Shown here: piece by piece, positions 1 through 5,292 of the stretch | Position numbering within the stretch: position 1 is the first letter of the stretch | Layout of the letters: every line of letters begins with the position of its first letter | DNA from: Methanomassiliicoccales archaeon | GTDB lineage: Archaea; Thermoplasmatota; Thermoplasmata; Methanomassiliicoccales; JACIVX01 | Direction: 5' to 3' | Length of the DNA stretch: 6,389 nt | Assembly (NCBI GenBank): GCA_028679985.1 | Contig: JAJRAH010000087.1 | Coordinates: forward strand, 1-6,389 | Notes under the pieces: model-generated | What the model saw: the letters and a program-made list of their open reading frames with translations, nothing else | Database searches by the model: none | Told to the model about the DNA's origin: nothing | Made by a program: the position numbers and the translations under genes

Positions 1-491
1 TCCCGATTTGCACGGGTTACGGCGTGTGCCTTACCTGCCCTCCGAACGTCCCGACTCCTGAGGAGTTCTCGAAGATCCTCTCCAAATACCAGCATGCCGT
101 CCTTGTACAACTGAAATTCGAGATGGACGGGAATTTCGTCGAGATCGTGAAGAAGAATGCGCCTCTGGCCGAGACCAGGGAGAACAGGGAGTATCAAGCG
201 ATACTGACAAAGAACTTCCGGCGTCTCGTCGGAGCGATCGGAAGGCTCGAGGCAGACGCTCAAGGCATGGGACACAGGTTCGCTGTGGCCTTGTCCGCTG
301 GCTCATGCAGACTTTGCGAGAAGTGCGTAGGTCAGGGTTCCGGGGATCCATGCAGGCACCCCTTCGAAGCGCGCCCGGCGATGGAGGCGGTCGGAATCGA
401 CGTCGTGCAGACGGCGAGGAATGCAGGGCTGCCATTCGAATTCCCCGCGAAAGACAATCCAGTGCTGACTGGATTGTTGCTCGTGGACTGA
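1..491 (+). CDS. DUF2284 predicted metal-binding protein (5' truncated by window edge)
   Basis: The reading frame is open from base 3 to the TGA at 489-491, so the window starts inside the gene; the GTG at 24 is an internal valine codon. The visible part starts with a cysteine cluster, C-TGYG-C-LT-C-PPN, directly followed by a helical region. A second cluster near the C-terminus reads CRLCEKC, then a DPC and a RPAMEAVGIDV segment, and ends in GLPFEF and a short beta-like tail. The paired C-rich N-terminus with CPP and the C..C..C/RP.MEA.GIDV C-terminus is the pattern of the DUF2284 family, described only as predicted metal-binding proteins and common in anaerobic archaea and bacteria. The cysteines suggest an Fe-S cluster or zinc site; that is inference. 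The substrate and role are unknown. The family usually runs to roughly 170-200 residues, so probably only a short N-terminal piece is missing. Confidence 0.85.
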   Translation, partial: PICTGYGVCLTCPPNVPTPEEFSKILSKYQHAVLVQLKFEMDGNFVEIVKKNAPLAETRENREYQAILTKNFRRLVGAIGRLEADAQGMGHRFAVALSAGSCRLCEKCVGQGSGDPCRHPFEARPAMEAVGIDVVQTARNAGLPFEFPAKDNPVLTGLLLVD

Positions 492-610
492 TCAGAACTT
501 CGTTCGCTTGGATTCATTTAGATCTTGGTAGTCTCTCGCTGTCGCGATCTCGTTCTTCGATCGATCGTTTTCGCGTAGGTTTATTTTTCCGTTTGTCGTT
601 CTTGTACAGC
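492..610. other. Intergenic region upstream of the GyrI-like gene
   Basis: These 119 bases hold no convincing gene. The reading frame of the downstream protein stays open back to 305, but it overlaps the DUF2284 gene and encodes arginine/serine-rich low-complexity sequence, so it is not counted. The stretch has repeated TCGCGATC/TCGATC-type words, including the perfect 10-base palindrome CGATCGATCG at 558-567, followed by the TATA-like box at 580-589. No hairpin followed by a T-run marks a terminator for the upstream gene. Confidence 0.5.
580..589 (+). promoter_or_regulatory. TATA-like box for the GyrI-like gene
   Basis: The AT-rich TTTATTTTTC stands out from GC-rich surroundings. Its centre is about 26 bases before the ATG at 611, the usual archaeal TATA-to-start-site distance. 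Transcription would therefore begin at or very near the start codon, giving a leaderless message. No Shine-Dalgarno sequence precedes the ATG, which agrees. Confidence 0.55.
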
Positions 611-1078
611 ATGGCAGATTCCATAGAGGCCCGCGAGCTTCCTGAGCAGTACGTTCTCGGAATCAGGATGAAGACCGACATTGCCCATCTTCCAGTCAGC
701 ATTGGAACGATGTATCATGAGCTCTTCGGCTATCTGGGAGCGAGACAAATCCAGCCTCTCGGGATGCCTTATGCCGAGTACTTCGAAGTATGTGAGAAAG
801 TAGTCGACGTGGAATGTGGGGTCGCGGTGCCGCCGGGTGCGCAGGGCGAGGGGAGGATTGTCGCGCGGGTCATTCCCGGGGCGAAAACTCTCTGTGCCGT
901 GCACGTGGGACCTTATGAAACGATGACAAGCACGTATGCAAAGATTGACGCTTGGATCGGAGAGAAAGGATATGCGTACGCGGGCAGCCCACGCGAGGTC
1001 TACCACTCCGACCCCCAGAAGGACAAAGACAGTTCCAAGTGGGTGACGGAGATCTTCTGGCCGGTGCGGAAGGTTTAG
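611..1078 (+). CDS. GyrI-like / AraC-type effector-binding domain protein
   Basis: This 155-residue protein is a single stand-alone domain of the GyrI-like small-molecule-binding superfamily, which also forms the effector-binding half of BmrR- and Rob-type regulators. Features seen are an N-terminal strand ending in YVLGIRM, a helix with MYHELFGYLGARQIQPLG, a middle strand pair around GEGRIVARVIPG, the typical HVGPYETM turn, and an acidic REVYHSDP followed by TEIFWPV at the C-terminus. The acidic residue of REVY sits where family members contact cationic ligands. No DNA-binding domain is attached, so it may bind or buffer small molecules, or act by protein contact; its ligand is unknown. The ATG at 611 is chosen because family similarity begins there and a TATA box lies 26 bases upstream. 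The frame is open to 305, but the added residues are low-complexity and overlap the previous gene. It converges with the DUF3795 gene, 49 bases apart. Confidence 0.85.
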   Translation: MADSIEARELPEQYVLGIRMKTDIAHLPVSIGTMYHELFGYLGARQIQPLGMPYAEYFEVCEKVVDVECGVAVPPGAQGEGRIVARVIPGAKTLCAVHVGPYETMTSTYAKIDAWIGEKGYAYAGSPREVYHSDPQKDKDSSKWVTEIFWPVRKV

Positions 1079-1127
1079 GTCTCATCGGCAACGTGGCGAA
1101 TCTGCAATGTTTGCCAGTACCGAATAG

Positions 1128-1589
1128 TCACTCGTCCTTCATTACCAAGCCGCAGTGCCTGCATCGTTCGTCGTAGAATGTGGTTCTGCTGCTGCAGTGG
1201 GGGCAGCGCCACTTCCCATTCTGCTCTCTTACCCAGTCGTCAACGCCGACCTCACGGATTCTCCTCAACTCACGAGCGACGCCTTCATGATGCGATCTCG
1301 ATGCCTCGAACTCGAGGACAAGCCGGCAGGGGAAATCGCTGCATTCGGAGCAGAACTCGAGCCCCTTTCCCGAGGCACACTTCTTTATCCTGCACTGTCT
1401 GCACCAGAACATGACGTCTGCGGACTTGCAGCCATCACAGCGGATCTCCTCGACCGGTCTTCCGGACTCAGCGGCTTCCTTCATGAGGAGCGCGGCGTCC
1501 TTCTCTTTCCAGGCGCGATAGGTCTCGCATGCTCCGCAGTAGAGGCCGCAGTAGGCGGCGAGCTCCCTTCCCGTTCCGGCTTCCTCCAT
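1128..1589 (-). CDS. DUF3795 cysteine-rich protein with C-terminal zinc ribbon
   Basis: The 153-residue product carries 15 cysteines. Residues 13-21 read YCGLYCGAC, the hallmark opening of DUF3795. CDGC follows at 51-54, CRQC at 63-66, then C71, and CSECSDFPC at 80-88. This order (CGL.CG.C, C.GC, C..C.I..CA..KG...C.EC..FPC) is that of the DUF3795 family, whose biochemical role is unknown. The last 25 residues add CPHC (129-132) and CRHC (143-146), a rubredoxin-like zinc ribbon. Metal binding, zinc or Fe-S, is inferred from the cysteine spacing. The start is the ATG whose complement is at 1587-1589; an AGAGG lies six bases upstream of it (1596-1600). A longer frame to 1709 would run through the tRNA gene and is rejected. 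No clear TATA box is seen just upstream, so it may share a transcript with the tRNA-Asn gene 79 bases before it, or use a weak promoter. Confidence 0.87.
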   Translation of the reverse strand: MEEAGTGRELAAYCGLYCGACETYRAWKEKDAALLMKEAAESGRPVEEIRCDGCKSADVMFWCRQCRIKKCASGKGLEFCSECSDFPCRLVLEFEASRSHHEGVARELRRIREVGVDDWVREQNGKWRCPHCSSRTTFYDERCRHCGLVMKDE

Positions 1590-1668
1590 CCTCCGCCTCT
1601 GAAGAACGTAGAACACCCACGTGTTTTGAACTTGACGGCAACGTCGATCAGAAAGAGTCGTTGGGAAG

Positions 1669-1762
1669 CGCCGTCGAGCGGGATCGAACCGCTGACCTTG
1701 TGGTTTCAATTCCCGGTCGAGGGACTAACAGCCACACGCTCTACCGACTGAGCTACGACGGC
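1669..1762 (-). tRNA. tRNA-Asn (anticodon GUU) with a 21-base intron
   Basis: On the minus strand the gene folds into a complete cloverleaf. The acceptor stem GCCGTCG/CGACGGC has seven pairs (1756-1762 with 1670-1676). The D-arm is GCTC/GAGC, the anticodon stem TGTGG/CCACA, the variable loop AGGTC, and the T-arm AGCGG/CCGCT with loop TTCGATC. The anticodon GTT is at 1727-1729 (complement AAC on the plus strand). The discriminator at 1669 is G, as usual for tRNA-Asn, and CCA is not encoded. A 21-base intron (1705-1725) interrupts the anticodon loop between positions 37 and 38; the mature tRNA is 73 bases before CCA addition. The T-loop C56 is the known target of the methyltransferase encoded at the right of this window. 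A TATA-like box lies just upstream. Confidence 0.96.
1705..1725 (-). other. Archaeal tRNA intron with bulge-helix-bulge splice motif
   Basis: Between A37 and A38 the minus strand carries GTCCCTCGACCGGGAATTGAA. TCCC pairs with GGGA around a six-base loop as the inner helix. U36-A37-G would form the 5' three-base bulge and A-A-A38 the 3' bulge. Between them, CUGU (32-35) faces AUUG as the four-position central helix, with one U-U mismatch at U33 and one G-U pair. This is the canonical 37/38 position and architecture cut by the archaeal tRNA splicing endonuclease EndA, with a slightly relaxed central helix. Confidence 0.9.
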
Positions 1763-1781
1763 CTATTGGCGGGTCTGCGTG

Positions 1782-1790
1782 TAAAATATC
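1782..1790 (-). promoter_or_regulatory. TATA-like box for tRNA-Asn
   Basis: On the minus strand this reads GATATTTTA, an AT-rich octamer-like box centred about 24 bases before the 5' end of the tRNA at 1762. That spacing fits transcription beginning at or a few bases before the tRNA. It lies in the 64-base gap after the stop of the upstream winged-helix gene, so the tRNA probably has its own promoter. Confidence 0.6.
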
Positions 1791-1826
1791 CGTCCTCTAT
1801 TAATCCTTTGTGCTATTCCCTGCCAA

Positions 1827-2135
1827 TCAGCTCAACGAATCTCTCAGTTCCTTGACAGTCTTGCTCATCGAGTCCAGAGTTTCCTTCAAATGGTCTAGGA
1901 AAGGCTCAAGCTTGTCGGTCGTTACGGCCCCCTCAGGTGACGGCTGTATGAGGCCCTCCTGCTCGAGGATCCTGAGCGAATAGCGGACCTTGTGCTGAGG
2001 AACGTTCAGGAGCTCCGAAAGTCTGATGATGCCGATGGGCTCGTGATCCATAATAGCTTTAAGCATGGCGACGTGTCTTTCTAGAAGATCTATCTCGCTT
2101 TCTATCTTGCTTGTCAGAACGCTCCTGCCTTTCAT
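1827..2135 (-). CDS. Small winged-helix transcriptional regulator with C-terminal coiled coil
   Basis: This 102-residue protein has an N-terminal charged helix (about 8-28), then a winged-helix DNA-binding domain: helix with MDHEPIGIIRLSELLNV, a recognition helix with PQHKVRYSLRILEQEGLI, and a wing with PSPEGAVTT. The C-terminus (about 78-102), DHLKETLDSMSKTVKELRDSL, has heptad-like hydrophobic spacing and probably forms a dimerising coiled coil. It resembles short archaeal winged-helix regulators of the MarR/ArsR kind; no exact family is claimed. The ATG complement is at 2133-2135. A GAGGGAG ribosome site (complement 2139-2145) precedes it, and a TATA box lies about 39 bases upstream. It is divergent from the ABC transporter operon with a 129-base shared control region, so regulation of that transporter, and perhaps of itself, is the natural inference. 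No ligand pocket or cysteine sensor is visible. Confidence 0.85.
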   Translation of the reverse strand: MKGRSVLTSKIESEIDLLERHVAMLKAIMDHEPIGIIRLSELLNVPQHKVRYSLRILEQEGLIQPSPEGAVTTDKLEPFLDHLKETLDSMSKTVKELRDSLS

Positions 2136-2138
2136 GGT

Positions 2139-2145
2139 CTCCCTC
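2139..2145 (-). promoter_or_regulatory. Shine-Dalgarno sequence of the winged-helix regulator
   Basis: The minus strand reads GAGGGAG shortly before the ATG (GAGG about six bases away). The expected transcript start, from the TATA box near 2174, is about 2148, so the short leader of about a dozen bases would just include this site. This gene is thus led, unlike the leaderless divergent ABC ATPase. Confidence 0.55.
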
Positions 2146-2167
2146 TATTGATACGTGATAGCACTTG

Positions 2168-2180
2168 AAATATATATTTT
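2168..2180 (-). promoter_or_regulatory. TATA box of the winged-helix regulator (near-palindromic)
   Basis: AAATATATATTT is the most AT-rich spot of the intergenic region and is a perfect 12-base palindrome. On the minus strand its centre is about 39 bases from the ATG and about 26 bases from a predicted start near 2148. Because it is symmetrical it could in principle fire both ways, but the ABC genes have a better-placed box at 2233-2241. Confidence 0.6.
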
Positions 2181-2198
2181 GGTATTTGTCCGCGCTCC

Positions 2199-2215
2199 GG
2201 CATGTGGATGGCATG
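2199..2215. repeat. Two GGCATG direct repeats, candidate operator
   Basis: GGCATG occurs at 2199-2204 and again at 2210-2215, start to start 11 bases, close to one turn of the helix. They lie between the two divergent promoters, just upstream of the ABC TATA box. That is where a regulator site would be expected, but a pair of six-base words can also arise by chance. Confidence 0.3.
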
Positions 2216-2232
2216 ATAATCGAGGGACAGCA

Positions 2233-2241
2233 GTTAAATAA
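2233..2241 (+). promoter_or_regulatory. TATA-like box of the ABC transporter operon
   Basis: GTTAAATAA is centred about 28 bases before the ATG at 2265. A transcript starting 25-27 bases downstream would begin at or within two bases of that ATG, so the message is probably leaderless; no Shine-Dalgarno sequence is seen. This spacing is the main reason to prefer ATG 2265 over the in-frame TTG at 2253. Confidence 0.6.
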
Positions 2242-2264
2242 GGAACGCCTCATTGGAACAATCG

Positions 2265-2993
2265 ATGCAGGCCATATCCGTCGACAACCTCACGAAGGAC
2301 TTCGACGGCGTGAGGGCGCTGGACTCAGTTTCGTTCGCTGTGGAGGAAGGCACCTTCCTCGGCTGCTTCGGACCGAACGGCGCCGGGAAGTCCACATTGC
2401 TGAGGGTCCTGACCGGCCAGATCCTGCCCACGTCCGGATCAGCAGCGGTGCTCGGACATGACTGCAGGACCGAAGGGCCTGAGATCAAGAAGCTGGTAGG
2501 CATCATGCCCGAGGTGGAGAGCCCGCCGAGCTATCTGACCGCCCGCGAGTTCCTTTACTTCGTCGGGAAGGTCAGAAAGGTCGAGGATATCGATCCGAAG
2601 ATAGAACGTTGGATAGACTACTTCGACCTCGGTGATGTCAAGGGCAGCCTGTGCAAGGATCTCTCCAAAGGTACCAGGCAGAAAGTGATGCTTGCCGCCT
2701 CGTTCATCCACGAACCGAAGCTTCTCTTCCTCGACGAGCCGTTCATCAACCTCGATCCCCTGTACCAGAGAAAGTTGAGAGAGTATCTCCTGGAATTGAG
2801 GGAGGAAGGTCGGACGATCTTCATGTGCTCCCACATACTCGAAATGGCGCAACGCCTCTGCGAGGAAGTGATCATACTGAACAAGGGGAGACTGGTTGCC
2901 AGGGAACGGATCGATGAGATGAGGGCAAGAGGCGAGGACCTGGAGGCGGTCTTCATGCGCCTGGTCGGGAGAACCGATGCCACTCCTCCTTAG
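2265..2993 (+). CDS. ABC-2 type transporter ATP-binding protein
   Basis: This 242-residue cytoplasmic ATPase powers the permease encoded next. All nucleotide-binding motifs are intact: Walker A GPNGAGKST (36-44), signature LSKGT (133-137) followed by RQKV, Walker B LLFLDE (153-158) with catalytic E158, D-loop INLDP, and the switch histidine in CSH (H190). The Q-loop position has glutamate (MPEVES, E83), a variant often seen in ABC-2 (CcmA/NatA-like) ATPases. The SKG-type signature fits the same subfamily, which mostly drives export of lipids, drugs, ions or polysaccharides. The substrate cannot be read from the ATPase. Length is slightly shorter than drug-exporter ATPases of about 300 residues, because the C-terminal extension is short. 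The start is ATG 2265, supported by the TATA spacing. Its 3' end overlaps the permease start by 17 bases, indicating co-translation in one operon. Confidence 0.95.
   Translation: MQAISVDNLTKDFDGVRALDSVSFAVEEGTFLGCFGPNGAGKSTLLRVLTGQILPTSGSAAVLGHDCRTEGPEIKKLVGIMPEVESPPSYLTAREFLYFVGKVRKVEDIDPKIERWIDYFDLGDVKGSLCKDLSKGTRQKVMLAASFIHEPKLLFLDEPFINLDPLYQRKLREYLLELREEGRTIFMCSHILEMAQRLCEEVIILNKGRLVARERIDEMRARGEDLEAVFMRLVGRTDATPP
2967..2971 (+). promoter_or_regulatory. Shine-Dalgarno sequence deciding the permease start
   Basis: GGGAG lies inside the end of the ATPase gene, five bases before ATG 2977. The alternative ATG at 2998 is preceded by TCCTCCTTAGCACG, which offers no ribosome site. This supports the overlapping start at 2977. 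Confidence 0.55.
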
Positions 2994-4437
2994 CACGATG
3001 TTGAAGGAGGAGTACAGGATGCACGTCACCTACTCCTCTAGGACGATCTTTCTGGCGCTCCCGCTTTTCATTGCTTTCATCTCCTTCGGAATGGGGGTCT
3101 CGCTCCATCAGCTGGAGAGGAACATTAGCGTACGGGAACTCCTCACACTCACGCACGTCGGTATCTTCCTCTACGGACTCAGCGTCGGGGCGTTCGGCTT
3201 CCTCGGCAAAACCTACGTCGAACGGAGGTTCGGCAAGAACAACTACGTCATCAACATGCCTGCCATTCTTCCGATTTCTTTCAGAAGGACGTTTCTCGGG
3301 ATGTTTCTCAGGGACGTCGTGTTCTACTTGCTGATCGTACTTCTACCGGCGCTGCTTGGGCTGCTGCTCGCTGCTCCGATAGCACACTTCTCGATACTGT
3401 CGATCGGCGGCGTCTTCATCGCTCTGCTACTTTCCTTCTTGATCGGTATCTCTTTCAGCTTCGCGGTCTCGGTCATCTACACTCGGAGCGTGAAAGCCTT
3501 CATCGCAGTCGTATTTGCGTTCATGGCTCTGGTGATAGGTTATGGGGTCTTCGACCTCTACAACATGGAGACAATTCTCCCCGCGCTTGCTTTCCAGGAT
3601 AGTATTCCGCCGCTAGGGACGGAATGGGAAGGCGCCCTCCTTCACCTTCTGATAAGCATCGCCTTCATCGCGTCGTTCACCACGGCCGCGACGTTGCTCG
3701 TCAGGGAGTCCTTGAACGGAGGGAAGTCGCAGCACGAAGAGAAGTTCCCCGACTACTACGCCAGATTGGGTTTCGCACGTTCGTATCGAGAGCTGCTTGC
3801 GAAAGAGTTCGTCGATCTGGTTAGAAGTGGCACGATAGGCAAGATGGTATTCTCCTTCGTCGCACCGCTCGTGTTTCTGAGCTTCAGCACGTGGTATGTC
3901 AACTACGGCCTCGCGATTCCGGTGGGCTTCAACACCGTCTTCTACGCTGCCATGGTCGGATTCTTCGGCGTCCTTCTGTACAGCTGGCTCACGAACATCG
4001 ATCTTCTCGACTACTTCGAGACGCTACCGGTCTCCGTCCCGAAGGTGATCAGGACGAAGCTGATCGCGTTCCTCTTCCTCACGCTCGGGATCTCGACGGC
4101 CTTCGTCCTCGCGATCGCGTGGATCAATGGGGAGCTACAGCTTCTCTGGCTCGCCCTCCCTGTCCTATACATCACGTCGATCTACATGGTCGTCGCGACC
4201 GCATATCTCACCGGGCTCAACCCGAACTCCTTCCTGTTCAATCCCGAGATCCTCATCAAGTTCGCTGCGGTCTCCATCCTGCCTGATCTCTGCCTGACGA
4301 TACTGTCCTTCAGCGTCTCGTCTGGAGACTTCATGGCAGTGATCGGCATAGCTCTCGTGCTCGGAATCCTGGTCGGATGCACTTGGCTCTTCTTGCGGGG
4401 CATCGAAGAGAAGTGGTCGAGAACCACCTTCCCTTAG
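2977..4437 (+). CDS. ABC-2 type permease, about 12 membrane segments, two similar halves
   Basis: The 486-residue product is strongly hydrophobic, with predicted segments near residues 23-43, 60-78, 112-135, 140-165, 172-193, 219-242, 288-308, 320-338, 362-384, 388-410, 428-448 and 453-476. A hydrophilic stretch around 245-287, likely cytosolic, splits it six plus six. Each half opens with a short amphipathic KE-containing helix (KEEYRM at 10-15, KEFVDL at 276-281) leading to a TI and then a PL..F..F segment. Each also has an LP-[IV]-S elbow (98-101; 350-353) followed by basic residues before a membrane helix, as in ABC-2 permeases. It therefore looks like a fusion of two permease domains able to form a whole channel with an ATPase dimer. 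With the upstream ATPase it forms a predicted transporter, probably an exporter; the cargo is unknown. The start at 2977 has a GGGAG and overlaps the ATPase by 17 bases. Confidence 0.88.
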   Translation: MPLLLSTMLKEEYRMHVTYSSRTIFLALPLFIAFISFGMGVSLHQLERNISVRELLTLTHVGIFLYGLSVGAFGFLGKTYVERRFGKNNYVINMPAILPISFRRTFLGMFLRDVVFYLLIVLLPALLGLLLAAPIAHFSILSIGGVFIALLLSFLIGISFSFAVSVIYTRSVKAFIAVVFAFMALVIGYGVFDLYNMETILPALAFQDSIPPLGTEWEGALLHLLISIAFIASFTTAATLLVRESLNGGKSQHEEKFPDYYARLGFARSYRELLAKEFVDLVRSGTIGKMVFSFVAPLVFLSFSTWYVNYGLAIPVGFNTVFYAAMVGFFGVLLYSWLTNIDLLDYFETLPVSVPKVIRTKLIAFLFLTLGISTAFVLAIAWINGELQLLWLALPVLYITSIYMVVATAYLTGLNPNSFLFNPEILIKFAAVSILPDLCLTILSFSVSSGDFMAVIGIALVLGILVGCTWLFLRGIEEKWSRTTFP

Positions 4438-4448
4438 ATTTCCTCGAA

Positions 4449-4462
4449 CGCTTTTTGTAGCG
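4449..4462 (+). terminator. Small U-rich hairpin after the permease gene
   Basis: CGCT (4449-4452) can pair with AGCG (4459-4462) around a TTTTGT loop, and the T-run 4452-4456 resembles the T-rich stops of archaeal transcripts. It lies in the 38-base gap between the permease stop and the next start. It could be a weak terminator or attenuator, or the same CTTTTTGTA could serve as a poor TATA-like box for the following gene. The stem is only four pairs, so confidence is low. Confidence 0.25.
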
Positions 4463-4475
4463 GTATGTGAATAGA

Positions 4476-5048
4476 ATGATTATGGAGACGGGGCATGCTG
4501 TCAGAAGGATCGTCCACATATCCACGCCTCTGTTCCTCGTCTATTACCTCCTGCCCGATCCGCTCTGGACGGGAGGACCGGCGCGCATCCTCGGGCTTCT
4601 GATACTTCTGGCGGTCGTCCTTATCGGCGAGGGCCTGAGGCTGGTCTACCGCCCGAAAATCATTGGCATGCGCGATTACGAGCAGTCCAACATATCTGCC
4701 GCGACGTGGGCGGCCATCGGCATGACGTTCACGTTTCTCTTCTTCCCGATCGGATATGCGGCCCCGGCACTCATGGGGATGGCTTGGGTGGATCCGGTCA
4801 TAGGGGACCTCAGAAAGAAGCGCAGCCCGCTGTATCCTTCAGTCCCGCTGGTCCTGTATTTTCTGATAGTCTCGGTCTCCATGGCGCTGATAATTGGACC
4901 GAGCATCGAGGTGATCATAGCCAGCATTGTCGCCACCCCATTGGCTATCTTGGCGGAGAGATACAAGTCGAGATACGTTGACGATGACTTCCTGATGATA
5001 GTTGTGCCTCTTCTCGCGATTGCTGGTACAATCGCTCTGCTGCCGTGA
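4476..5048 (+). CDS. Dolichol/polyprenol-kinase-like membrane protein
   Basis: The 190-residue product has about six or seven membrane segments. Residues 10-14 read RRIVH, matching the R.xxH opening of the diacylglycerol kinase/dolichol kinase (SEC59-like, CTP-dependent) family. It then has a buried glutamate in GEGLR (E52) and an acidic loop WVDPVIGDLRKK (D106, G110-D111), in the place where that family carries its conserved acidic and basic loop. The family phosphorylates membrane lipids such as dolichol or phytol with CTP, or transfers CMP to phosphatidate; which applies here cannot be told from sequence. The match to the nucleotide-binding GD..A motif is partial. ATG 4476 is chosen; GTG 4467 and ATG 4482 are alternatives in the same frame and no ribosome site decides. 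It follows the permease by 38 bases on the same strand, so probably belongs to its operon, and ends three bases before the convergent zinc-finger gene. Confidence 0.72.
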   Translation: MIMETGHAVRRIVHISTPLFLVYYLLPDPLWTGGPARILGLLILLAVVLIGEGLRLVYRPKIIGMRDYEQSNISAATWAAIGMTFTFLFFPIGYAAPALMGMAWVDPVIGDLRKKRSPLYPSVPLVLYFLIVSVSMALIIGPSIEVIIASIVATPLAILAERYKSRYVDDDFLMIVVPLLAIAGTIALLP

Positions 5049-5051
5049 CGA

Positions 5052-5192
5052 CTACCGTCCGAAGAAGGATTTCTTGGGATACCGTCTCACGCCTTGCTGG
5101 AAGGCCTGTATCGGTCCCTTGTGGCAGTTGCGTGCCGCATCTTCCGTATCGTGCACCTTGTCGCACACTAGGCATTGGTACTTCTTCTTCAT
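5052..5192 (-). CDS. 46-residue zinc-finger microprotein
   Basis: The peptide begins MKKKYQCLVCDKVHD. C7 and C10 form a C-x2-C knuckle, with H14 and then C23-H24 after twelve residues, so a single treble-clef or C2H2-like zinc site is likely. The tail (about 28-46) is basic and aromatic, ending RRYPKKSFFGR, which suits nucleic-acid contact. The function is not known. The start is the ATG complement at 5190-5192, because a TATA box sits 26 bases upstream, giving a leaderless message. The frame is open to 5318, but that extension would include the promoter and lacks family-like sequence. It is convergent with the kinase-like gene (three bases between stops) and divergent from the ArsR-like gene. 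The size and coherent promoter argue that it is a real, easily missed gene. Confidence 0.72.
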   Translation of the reverse strand: MKKKYQCLVCDKVHDTEDAARNCHKGPIQAFQQGVRRYPKKSFFGR

Positions 5193-5216
5193 TCGAACGG
5201 GAGACGTGAAAAGGGG

Positions 5217-5224
5217 TTTATAAT
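5217..5224 (-). promoter_or_regulatory. TATA box of the zinc-finger microprotein
   Basis: On the minus strand this is ATTATAAA, a near-ideal archaeal TATA box, with the A-rich AAATGG just upstream in the place of the BRE element. Its centre is about 28 bases before the ATG at 5192, so transcription should begin at or within a base or two of the start codon. Confidence 0.7.
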
Positions 5225-5246
5225 CCATTTGTATAGGGGAAATGAT

Positions 5247-5266
5247 AGTGGACATTTCTGGCCACT
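5247..5266. repeat. Imperfect inverted repeat between divergent promoters
   Basis: AGTGGAC (5247-5253) faces GGCCACT (5260-5266), seven-base arms with one mismatch and a six-base spacer. It sits midway between the TATA boxes of the zinc-finger gene and the double-HTH gene. A dimeric regulator could bind here; the encoded HTH protein is a natural candidate. This is suggestive only. Confidence 0.3.
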
Positions 5267-5283
5267 CCGCAGTTGATGTTACG

Positions 5284-5292
5284 CTTTTATAG
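5284..5292 (+). promoter_or_regulatory. TATA box of the double-HTH/Trm56 operon
   Basis: CTTTTATAG is centred about 31 bases before the ATG at 5319, so a transcript would start near 5314, leaving a leader of only a few bases. AAGGTG at 5307-5312 resembles a ribosome site, but may fall at or before the transcript start and so be unused. Confidence 0.6.

Noticed and set aside
24..26. GTG at 24 as the start of the DUF2284 protein
   Set aside because: The frame is open to the window edge and the residues before it (CTGYG) belong to the conserved cysteine motif, so this codon is internal.
305..610. N-terminal extension of the GyrI-like protein back to ATG 305
   Set aside because: It overlaps the DUF2284 gene, is arginine/serine-rich low-complexity sequence, and the family similarity and TATA spacing both point to ATG 611.
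1590..1709. N-terminal extension of the DUF3795 protein to 1709
   Set aside because: It would be translated from inside the tRNA-Asn gene and lacks family similarity.
1155..1855. Long plus-strand open frames opposite DUF3795 and the tRNA
   Set aside because: They are antisense to a clear cysteine-rich family gene and run through a tRNA gene; the translations show no domain.
2439..3029. 196-residue minus-strand frame opposite the ABC ATPase
   Set aside because: Shadow of a gene with all ABC motifs; no ribosome site or domain of its own.
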